From: Ceratopteris richardii
Taxonomy: Eukaryota; Streptophyta; Polypodiopsida; Polypodiales; Pteridaceae
Assembly (NCBI GenBank): GCA_020310875.1
Contig: CM035413.1
Span: 179,929,364-179,993,363 of the forward strand
Direction of reading: 5' to 3'
Length of the DNA stretch: 64,000 bases
Shown: in pieces, positions 21,666 to 31,245 of the stretch
How the letters are laid out: each line of letters begins with the position of its first letter
Numbering within the stretch: the first letter of the stretch is position 1
Notes under the pieces: model-generated
The model's input: the letters and a program-made list of their open reading frames with translations, nothing else
Told to the model about the DNA's origin: nothing
The model's database searches: none
Translations under genes and position numbers: made by a program

Positions 21666-23689
21666 TGTTGAGAATGTAGCAAGCTTCAATGGAAGCTCTT
21701 CGTATGAACCTCCTTGATTTATTTCTCATCTCATCCATAGGACCCCTTTCTTAAGTTCTAGTTTTTCTTTAGATTCATATTTCTTGCATGAGAACCCACT
21801 CTTACAATTATTCACATCTCATTAGAATTATGAAATCAGCCATCTATTCTCCTTCATGCGATAAAGCCCATGTTTTCTATTTTTCTCTATTTTAGGCATA
21901 AAGCGGCGAAGAAAGATTTGCATAAGTTTCTCCGTAAGTGATGCATATAATGAGGCATAGCTAATTTCATGCACACGCACCGCTACAAGAAGTCTCTATA
22001 TAAGAACTATGAAAAATAGAAGCTAGTGTGGCTACTACAGCACCGTGGCTTCACATAAGGCCTTGTGAGGATGATTCTGTGAATGCATATTGAAGAGACG
22101 GCATACCCCTGTATATCTGCCGTGAGTTTCTCTTTGTTATTTTGTATTGCTTTGAAGAAGTAGAAATCTACTATTATTATATTCTCTCTGTGTATTTGTT
22201 GGAGAATCTTGTGCAAGTCATTTCAGGCATCGTTTGTTTATTTTTGTTGATGGAGAAAATCATGAAGTGGCATAACTATATGAATTGAAGTTTACAAGGA
22301 GCATGTTGTAGAGAAAGCGATCCGGTATATGATACAGGAGCAAGTCTCAAGGAAAAGTGAAAAAATCGGGTAATAAGTTCTGCATATACATGTACATGTT
22401 GACTGTCATAAAATACACGATATTGCTTATATGTTTGTATGACATTACTTCAGATGTACACATAAAGAAAGTACTGATCAATGCATATGACACATCTTGA
22501 TGTGACAAGTTGTTTTAAGATACTTGAATGATAGATACAGGACGTGTGAAATATACAAGATCTCACATTGCTAAAAACTGTACGATTTGATGTGGTATAT
22601 TTATATATTGATATGACTCAACAAGTGTATTTGCAGGAAAACATAAATGTAGGGGAAATATTATATACAGGTTGTCATGTCAGTATGATTCTATAAGGTT
22701 GCACACGACTTGAATGGATGTTGCTGAAATTGTCATGATGCCTCTTTACTATTCGGTATATTTGAATCATGGTGATAAATATATATGCAGGTTGACATCA
22801 ACACATACATGAAAATGCATGTGCATACAGGGTATAGATCTCTATGTTGGATAATAAAGGCTCCTTGGCTATTTCATATATGGTTATCTTGTTGAGAAGA
22901 ATATTTGAAGGTTCACATCAACACATATTAAAGTGATTGCAGACATCGTACGCTGACTCCCATGTTGGAAACATTAAAAGTATAGGGCTGCTCCACGTTG
23001 TGAGTATTCATATGGTGTATGAATATTTTGTTGATTAATTTATATGAAGGATTCTATCATAACGTGATAGGAGAATGGTAAAATAAGCATTGTGGAAAGA
23101 GTTGAGTAGCATTTCGATATATGCAGAGGTTTAGACTGTCACAAAATATATGTCAATCTTAAATCATAAGCTATTGTATGTGTGAACAGTGGATTGGTAA
23201 AGAAAATGTAACATTCATGAGTTATAACAGGAAAGCGTATGGATTCTCGATGAGAAGTGACTTGCTTAATATGTAGACTTTCTCTATCTTGAATGTGATA
23301 TATACAGACAACAAAACTATGATGTCTACGTATAATAAAGTGCACAAAGACGATTTGTATTAGATAACATTAATGTCAGAATTGGTGAAGAGTTGGCAGT
23401 ATGTATGAAACATTGATGTTGTTACAATGATGTAATGCCTATGCAGAGAATCTGTGGTTAAATTGATGCTAGATCATATGGATGTATGAAGTCGTGTGGT
23501 ACTAGCTTGTGGTTAAAAGTGATGCTAGTATGAAGTTGTGTGGAAATGATACCTTGAATTTGTGGCTTAGCACTAAGAATCCGAAGGACACTAGAGAAAA
23601 TAAAATCGATTAAAACACTCGTTTTGATCTTGTTGGGTAATCGGCCCACTATTTTCCGCATGTGCTATTTGGTATCGCATATACCAACA
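21666..23689 (+). repeat. LTR 3 of the three-LTR element
   Basis: 2024 bp, the same ends as LTR 1; TATA box at 21997-22004. In its right half it agrees with LTR 2 against LTR 1 at most variable sites. Confidence 0.93.
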
Positions 23690-23694
23690 GAAGA
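23690..23694. repeat. Target site duplication GAAGA, right copy
   Basis: This matches 13656-13660 exactly. The gag reading of the host copia resumes here. Confidence 0.92.
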
Positions 23695-24200
23695 CACCTA
23701 AACAAACCATCACAGAGTTTGTTACCAAGGTCAAGGAGGTTGCGGATCAGTTAGCATCCATTGGAGAGCTGATTGAAGAAGAGGTCATCATGAGGCAAAT
23801 TCTCAATGGCATTCGAAGTGATAAGCAATGGCAATCCTTCACGACGACTTATGATCTCATCATGGATGTGAAAACTCCAGACTTCAACATCTTTCTTGGA
23901 CAACTCTTCAATCAAGAAGCTAACAATAGCATAAAGGAAGATAACTCTTATCATGGTAATTCAACTAGTGCTCTATATGTAGATAAGAGGGATAAGAAGC
24001 ATAAAGGCAAGAAGAAGAAAGAAGATGAAGAAGAGACCTCCCAAGCCAACTTCGCAAGCAATAGCAAGTGGAAAGGGAAGATGAAAGAACCAAAGCAAGA
24101 CAAAGCCAAAGGTCAGAATGTTCAACCTTGTGCCATATGCGATAAGATCAACCACACCACTTAGAATTGCTGGTTCAATGGGGAGACCTAGAGAAGAGGT
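23695..24200 (+). pseudogene. family-2 copia gag, part right of the nested element
   Basis: It encodes the later gag domain (TITEFVTKVKEVADQLASIG, EEVIMRQILNGI, FNIFLGQLFNQE), then a Lys-rich linker and the zinc knuckle start CAICDKINHTT. It continues the gag of the family-2 element after the nested insertion. Broken. Confidence 0.88.
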
Positions 24201-24311
24201 GGACATGGCAGCAATAGAGGCAGAGGTGGACACAACTTCAACAATAACAATAGAAGCTATAATAGAAGGGACTACAACAATTATTCAGTAGATCAACCAC
24301 ATGAAGACTCA

Positions 24312-25171
24312 TTGCTTCTTATGAATCCAAGCCACAAAGAGAGTAAAGAAGATGATCATTTGTTCTACATAGATTCAGGATGCTCGAATCATGTTACAGG
24401 CAACATTGCTCTTCTATCTGACTTGGAAATTCCAAAGCATAGACATGAAGTGCAAACAGGGGATGACACAAAGCACAATGTGGAGAAGATTGGTAATGTC
24501 AAAGCTTCCAATGGAAGGACAAACATTCTGAGTAAGGTTCTCTATGTACCCACTATCACTAAAAAGCTAATAAGTGTAGGCCAAATAGTTGAAAAAGGCT
24601 TGCAAGTTAGGTTCACCCAACATGGAGCTTTTGTGTTAGATCCATGTCAAGGCTTCAAAAAGATAGCCCAAGGTGAGAAGCATGGTAGACTCTTTACTTT
24701 TGAAGTAGTGGAAACCAGAAACATAGCTCTATTCAACTTTGGGTCTCAAACCCTAAGTGAGAAGTTGAAGTGTGGCATAAGAGACTTGCTCATGTGAATG
24801 AAAGAACCTTGAAGGATATATGTAGGGATCAAAGTGTTCTAGGACTGTCGAACATATCAAAGCAACACATGATCAACAGGTGTGATGCATGTCAGATTGA
24901 GAAGGCACAAAGACAACCATTCAACCACAAAGGCTACATCCACAACAACTTATTGGACTTAGTAGATACATATGTATGGGGACCAAGTCAAGAACCTTCA
25001 TTGGCAGGATCAAAGTATTATGTCTCATTTATTGATGACCATAGTAGATGGACTGTTCTATACTTTATCAAGAGTAAGAATGAAGTGTTTTATTGCTTCA
25101 AGAAGTATCTTGCACATGTGGAGAATCATACAAGCAGATCACTAAAGAAGCTCATATCTGATGGAGGGTGA
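24312..25171 (+). pseudogene. family-2 copia protease and integrase N-terminal part
   Basis: The protease active site is DSGCSNHVTG, followed by VLYVPTITKKLISVGQIVEKG, a strong copia protease block. The integrase part shows WHKRLAHVNERTLKDI, CDACQIEKAQRQPF and YVSFIDDHSRWTVLYFIKSKNEVF. Two overlapping frames cover it; broken. Confidence 0.9.
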
Positions 25172-26115
25172 GAATACTTCTCCAAAGACTTTGATGAGTT
25201 CTTGCAAGAAAAAGCTATCAAAAGGGAAGTGACTACTAGGTACTCTCCTCAACTAAATGGAATTGCATAGAGGAGAAAAAAGACATTGGTTGGATCAGCC
25301 CGAACAATGCTTGAAGAGAAGAAGTTGCCACATTATCTATGGGCAGAAGCTATTTCAACTGCTGTGTACCTTGTCAATAGACTACCATCCAAATCACTTC
25401 AAGGTATGACTCCTTATGAAGCATGGCATGGAAGAAAACCTAGTCTTGGACATTGCAAGGTTTTTGGTTGTTTAGCTTATGTTCATGCACCATCACGAAT
25501 AAGAGGTTAGGTTACATATACTTCAATCTATCAACCAAGCAATTCACTACAAGTAGGGATGTTGTGTTTGAAGAACACACGTCTTGGTATGATGAAGACA
25601 AACAAAAGGTAACACTACCATATGATCTTGATTCTGACTCTCATCAATTAGGAAGCAAGCATGATACACACGTCTAGGATCCAAGAAGTGATACAGATGA
25701 TGATCAAGATGAAAGGGAAAAGGATTACAAGCTATGGAAGTCAAGGGGCAAAGAAAAGATGCAAGAGGTTGGAGAATGCTCCAAACAAGTACCTAGAAGA
25801 TCAACAAGAGAGAAGAAACAACCAGAAAGGTATGGATATGATTCCACATTTGTTACGAAGCATTCAATATACTTGGCAAAAGACCCTATTTCAGAGGAAC
25901 CCTCAACCTATGAAGAGGCAAAGAGAAACCCTAATTGAGAAAAGGCCATGAAAGAAGAGATAGATGCATTGAAGGAAATGGACACTTGGGATTTGGTTCC
26001 AATATTGCTGAATCAAAAGGTAATTGTTTGCAGATGGGTATATAAAGTTAAAAGAAACTCAGATGGATCAATTTGCAGGTACAAGGAAAGATTAGTTGCC
26101 AAAGGATGCTAAAAA
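25172..26115 (+). pseudogene. family-2 copia integrase core end and linker to RT
   Basis: It shows YSPQLNGIA-like text, then ARTMLEEKKLPHYLWAEAIS, YLVNRLPSKSLQGMTPYEAW and HCKVFGCLAYVHAPS. The variable linker follows (KQVTLPYDLDSDSHQLGSKH-like), and RT starts near CRWVYKVKRNSDGS. Broken at several points. Confidence 0.85.
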
Positions 26116-27453
26116 ATGCATGGTATAGACTATGAGGAAACATTCTCACCAGTTGAAAATATGACTACAATCAGGACATTGATAACTGTAGTTGTTGCAA
26201 GGACATTGATAACTGTAGTTCCTGCAAGGAATTGGAGACTCCTCGAACTTGATGTGAAAAATGCATTCTTAAATGGTTGGATAAGTGAAGAGGTATACAT
26301 GTCACAACCACCAGGTTTTGAAAACCCTAATCATCCATCTTATGTTTGCAGACTTAAGAAAGCATTGTATGGATTGAAACAAGCTCTTAGAGCTTGGAAT
26401 TACAGGTTCGTTACATATCTTCAAGATCAAGGGTTCAAAGCTAGCAACTCAGATCGTTCTCTATTCATCAAAAGGGATCACAATGAGGTTATCTATCTAT
26501 GTGTATATGTAGATGATATTATTGTGACAGGTGATGATCTAAATGGCATTCAAAGGATCAAGAGACACATGCAAGAGGAGTTCAAAATCAGTGACCTAGG
26601 TGAGCTCACATATTTCCTAGGTATGCAGGTGATATACACAGATGAAGGAATGTGTTTGACTCAAAGAAGATACATTCAGGATCTTCTTTTCAAGCTCAAA
26701 ATGGAGAACACTAAACCTGTAGGTACACCTTCGGAGATGAATCATAAACTAAGTGTTTATGAAGGGGAGAAAATTGAAGACATTAAAGAGTATCAACACT
26801 TGGTAGGTAGCTTGATATATGCTACTCATACAAGGGCAGACATCTCATATAGTGTGGGAGTGTTTAGTCAGTTCATGCACTCACCGAGAAGACCACACAT
26901 GGATGCGGCTAAGAGAGTACTTAAGTATCTCAAAGGTACAATCAACAAAGGTATATTCTATCCTTACTCTTCAGATTTGGATATCAAAATCTACTCAGAT
27001 GCAGATTGGGCAGGAGCTAAGGATGATAGAAAAAGTACATCTAGTTACTTTGCATTTGCAGGTTCGAAGCTAGTGTCATGGAGTTGCAAGAAGCAACCAA
27101 CAATTGCTTTATCCTCAACTGAAGCAGAGTATAGAGGCTTGACCATAGCAACTCAAGAGGCAATATGGTTAGAAGCATTGTATATAGATTTGGGACTTGT
27201 GAGTTCCAAACCTCACATATTTGGAGATAATGTAAGTTCCATGCATCTAGCGGCAAATCCTATTTTCCATGCGAGAACCAAGCACATAGAAGTCCATTAC
27301 CACTCCATCAGGGAGAAGCTCATGGAAAAGGAGATTGATATTTCTTTTGTTCCAACTAAAAAGCAAGTAGCAGATATGATGACGAAGGCACTTGATGGAA
27401 TAAAGCTTTGTAGATTCAAAGCTATGGCAGGTATTCAACCTATCAGAGAATGA
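26116..27453 (+). pseudogene. family-2 copia reverse transcriptase and RNase H
   Basis: A 445-residue frame with ELDVKNAFLNGWISEEVYM, KKALYGLKQALRAWNY and the catalytic LCVYVDDIIVTGDD. It continues with GELTYFLGMQVIY, YSVGVFSQFMHSPRRPHMDA and the RNase H motifs SDADWAGA, SSTEAEYRG and HARTKHIEVHYHSIREKL. It ends VADMMTKALDGIKLCRFKAMAG. RT and RNase H are well preserved although the element as a whole is broken. Confidence 0.92.
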
Positions 27454-27471
27454 AGACTCAAGCATACTTTA

Positions 27472-27484
27472 GCTTGAGGGGGAT
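27472..27484 (+). other. Polypurine tract of family-2 copia
   Basis: TTGAGGGGGATGT-like tract directly before the 3' LTR. Confidence 0.75.
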
Positions 27485-27485
27485 G

Positions 27486-28563
27486 TGTTGGAACATCAAG
27501 ATTACACTATGCTTGAGGTGGATTTGATCTACATCAAAGGCTATCGCGTGGAAAGAATATCTGTTGGAGAGTTCTTTTTCTTATGCTCACTTATTGTATT
27601 TATTGAGAGATTTTTGATGGTTCATTTACCATTGTAAAAGCGTTGAGCTTTACACATGTAAAGGTAGAAAGATAAAGCCCAAAGCCCACTAATTTATGGT
27701 GGTCGAAGTTGGATTCAATCAAGCAATCAAATCACCTAAAAGTAGATCAAACTAGATCTTCACATTTCGTAGATTGTAGGAAAGTGAATTGATTCCCTCC
27801 AACAACTATTCCCACCTTCATTTGAATTCAAACTTCACTTGTAGAAGTTGTGGAACACTCCTAGAGTCTATATAAAGACTTGAAATCACTTGTACATTAC
27901 ATGGAAGCAATATACATACATTTGTGACCATCATTGTCTTGCTCCTTCAATTCTTTGCATCATCTTCTTCGCCAATAGTAATCTTGCAGAGGTTGTTGAT
28001 CTCTCTTCATAGCTACAAATTGAGTGCAAGATGGCTCATTGGAAAGGTGTTAGTGTCTATTTTATGCCTATAAATTTTCATAGCATTTGGTTTAGTAGAT
28101 TGGGAGAAATCTGATTTTGTCTGTCTCGGGGTCAATCTCTACGTATTCGTGAAAAATAGGAAGTACCACCGGTGAATATCTCATTCATTCCTATAGCATA
28201 TTTTGCTTATTCCTTATATGTTTGTGCGTTCTATGCACTCAACGCTATGTGTATCACTCCCATAAAAGGAATTTTTCTAATTGTAAGCACGCTGGTCGCT
28301 ATGGGCCTTTGAAGTTCATTGTCTCTTCCATAGATAGTAAGTTTTTTGAGCTAGTCGACCCGCGAACCTATCTGTTTTGTATCGACTCATTCTCCTTGAT
28401 GCTCCAAAGTACATAGTGTGTTTCTTTGCAGTTATCAAATGCTTATAAGGTCTATTTGAGTCTCCATAAGCTCAAGCTCTGGTCTTGTGCCGGTTGGCTA
28501 TACCAAACTTCGTCGCTTCGAAACACATTTTCTACATTCTACAAGCTTCTCCAAGTTCTTTCA
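27486..28563 (+). repeat. 3' LTR of the family-2 copia element
   Basis: 1078 bp, TGTTGGAACATCAAG ... AGTTCTTTCA; tatataaa at 27869-27876. It matches the solo LTR at 59622-60701 along its full length. Confidence 0.93.
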
Positions 28564-28568
28564 TGTTC

Positions 28569-30109
28569 CATTCTATATCTTAAAGGGCTTCATTGGTGTC
28601 TTTATTTAGGAACAATTCAATGCTTCTATTATCTTGAGGGATCCACTCTCGGTTTAATATTCTTGTCAATATTGATTTCCCTCACGATGTCCTAGGTTCA
28701 TCCCCTAATGGTTCTTTTCCTTGGGTTCCTACTTCCATCCAAGAAATGACTACACAGAACTCATTAGTGTGTTTAGGTTGATTTGTGCTGATATACATCG
28801 TTCCTTCTTTATCTAAGTATGCATCACCAGTGGACATTCCAATCGAATGGGTTGGTCAGGGTTGTGCAATTGCACCGCTGATCTTCTCAAACCATCCACG
28901 TAGATGTGAGCACATAGGTGGTTGGTTTAGACATATTCTAATTAGGTTCTGTAGGGTCCTTTGGGTCTTTCCAAATATGCCACACTTATCCCTCCTTCAT
29001 GTCTTTCCGTGTTATAAGCCATTTCTGACTCACTGGTATCTGAGCCCAAATTGTATGGGTAGCTATTCAATTGTTGTGCCCACGAATGTGAAGTAGTTCC
29101 TACACTTGCTTTCGATGATCAACGGCTTCGCCTGTCTGACTTACCTATATGCTTGCCCAATCTAAGGTTCATGAATTTACTCCCTTAATCACATTTTCTC
29201 ATTTTTTTGGAGTGGGAGAAGATGATGTGGTGATGAAGGAAGAGTGTAGGGGAGATGACAAACACTAAAAACTATGCAAAAATAACAACAAAAATAAAAT
29301 TATTACCTTCCAACATCGATTCTTGCTATACTCTTACCATCAAGTGTTCATCATAGAACTCGATCCCCGACAACGGTGCCAAAATTTGGTGTAGCTCAAG
29401 CGTAAGCATCACCTCCTTTAATTGTCAATATGTGGAAGAGATAGGAGTGATATGAAGATCGTGAATGCAAGATGTAGTGAGAGTGAAGGTGAGAAGCATG
29501 CAAATGCACACACACATACACACACACATGGAAGAGACAAGCAAGACATAGTGGAAGGTAGAAAGTAGACTCTATTGCTCAAGAACACTCTTACAAGCTC
29601 AAAGCTCACTCAAACTCCTACAATCCAACACTAGCTAACACTATCTAACCTAAAAAATGAGCTCTCTAGCTCTTGTTATAGAATCTAGAATAGTTTTGAT
29701 TAGTTTCACATCTAGTGTCCGACATAGTTAAAAAATAGGTTCTAGGGGGCATTTGGAGGTCTAAACAAGATTCGAAAATCATCAAAGTTGGTATGCTCAT
29801 TCTACCTAAGCTCATCAAGTTCGAGGACTCCTCGCCTTGTAAAAAGTGGAGTTATTGAATACACAATTGGGTATGTTTATGATACATATGTTACAAAAGT
29901 GATAAAAATCACTGTTTGGAGTTTTGGAAAAGTAATATGAAGTATGTTTCTTTGAAAAAAATGACTGCCTGGCTCCCCACGACTCTTTGTAATCCACCTC
30001 TACATGCTTCCTCTATGTCTATGCCTTTGACTGCTGCCAACAATGCTCTACTTCTTTCTTGTAGTAGATGATCACATTAGATACATGTGGGTGTATTTTC
30101 TCAAACATT
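28569..30109. other. Unassigned, with a gypsy-type primer binding site
   Basis: No convincing gene. At 29363-29381 the reverse strand reads tggcaccgttgtcggggat, very close to the primer binding site of plant Athila/Tat gypsy elements. If it is real, an old reverse-strand gypsy LTR would start at about 29389. A short CA-rich microsatellite lies at about 29501-29530. The rest carries no recognisable signal. Confidence 0.45.
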
Positions 30110-31245
30110 TACTATATTAAATAATTGAAAATATTGTGATTGTTTGACTCAACATTGATTCTTACTTCACAATAGTATATGTATGTGAATTTAAAATCTA
30201 TTATGATTGATTCTTACTCATTTTTCATAAAAGCTACTTTGTTCTTTACGAACTTAAAGTGTCGTAGAGAGAACAAGGTATGATTTTTTGCTATAGATAT
30301 TAAATAATTTAAACTATTGTGATTGTTTGAATCAATATTGATTCTTACTTCACAATAGTATGTGTAAATGTATGTGCATATGATTATGAATTTAGAATCT
30401 ATTGTGATTGTCTGATACAACATTGATTCTTACTTCACTAGGATATGTGTAAGTGTATGTGCATATGATTAGGAATTTAAAATCTATTGTGATACATTAA
30501 ATTTATTATTGAAAGATGTAGGTAGATTATGTTTGACTCAACATTGATTCTTACTCGACAATAGTATATGTATGTGTGTGTATAGTATGTGTATGCATAT
30601 GAGTGTATAATTATGAATGAAAAATCTATTGTGATTGTCTAACTCTATTGATTCTTACTTCACAATAGTTTGTGTAAATGTTTGTGCATATGATTAGGAA
30701 TTTAGAATCTATTGTGATTGTATGATACAACATTGATTCTTACTTCACAATAGTATGTGTAAGTGTATGTGCATATGATTAGAAATTTAAAATCTATTGT
30801 GGTACATTAAATTTATTATTAAAAGATATAGGTAGATTATGTTTGACTCAACATTGATTCTTACTTCATAATAGTATATGTATGTGTGTGTATGAGTATG
30901 TCTATGCATATGAATGTATAATTGTGAATGAAAAATCTGTTGTGATTGTCTGACTCAATATTGATTCTTACTTCACAATAGTATATGTAAGTGTATGTGC
31001 ATATGATCAAGAATTTAAAATATATAGTGATTGTTTGACTCAATATTGATTCATGTTTCATAATAGTATGTGTAAGTATATGTATGTGTAAACGTATATG
31101 TGTGTATGATTGAGAATTAAAATCTATTGTGATTGTTTAACTCAACAATGATTTTTACTTCACAATAGTATGTGTAATTGTATATGGGTGTATGATTGAG
31201 GATTAACGTCTATCGTAGTTGTTTGACTCAACATTGATCGAAATA
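30110..31245 (+). repeat. Tandem array with stem-loop units, subterminal to a hAT element
   Basis: About eleven units share the phrase ttgactcaacattgattctt followed by acttcacaatagtat. Start-to-start spacings run 84, 128, 103 and then 84, 123, 104, i.e. a higher-order period of about 311-315 bp. Within units, CTATTGTGA and TCACAATAG form 9-bp inverted arms around a 27-base loop. At 30492-30530 the array holds 39 bases identical to transposase sequence at 32345-32383. A diverged copy lies at about 30803-30840. Subterminal repeats of hAT elements usually bind transposase; the role here is inference. Confidence 0.85.

Larger units (their letters stand above)
13661..23689 (+). mobile_element. Non-autonomous LTR element with three LTRs and two internal regions
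   Basis: A 10,029-bp unit of layout LTR-internal-LTR-internal-LTR: LTRs 13661-15685, 17663-19688, 21666-23689; internals 15686-17662 and 19689-21665. The LTRs are 2024-2026 bp and both internals 1977 bp. Each internal begins with the primer binding site TGGTATCAGAGC and ends with the polypurine tract CTTGAGGGGGAG, so both are complete. No protease, integrase, RT or RNase H is present, so movement must have depended on proteins from another element. The build resembles large retrotransposon derivatives (LARDs). One 5-bp duplication (GAAGA) flanks the whole. LTRs and internals differ by roughly 1-2 %. It looks whole as a non-autonomous element. Confidence 0.93.
12298..28563 (+). mobile_element. 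Ty1/copia element, family 2, split by a nested LTR element
   Basis: This is a full-length copia retrotransposon of about 6.2 kb, expanded to 16.3 kb by the nested element 13661-23689. It has two LTRs (12298-13268 and 27486-28563), a tRNA-Met primer binding site, gag, protease, integrase, RT, RNase H and a polypurine tract. TGTTC lies on both sides (12293-12297 and 28564-28568). The LTRs differ at about 6 % in the 240 bp I compared and also in length, so it is several-fold older than the copia at 3666-8813. It is broken, with several breaks in addition to the insertion. Confidence 0.93.

Noticed and set aside
14001-23345. Reverse-strand frames of about 68 residues recurring three times (14001, 18003, 22007 and others)
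   Set aside because: They lie in the three LTR copies and recur only because the LTRs recur. No domain and no start context.
13661-23689. Possible satellite or gene-cluster tandem
   Set aside because: Primer sites, polypurine tracts, TG...CA ends and a flanking 5-bp duplication show LTR-element structure instead.
30110-31245. CRISPR-like array because of regular repeats
   Set aside because: Unit spacing is irregular, spacers are themselves related, and the sequence is plant nuclear DNA beside a hAT transposase.
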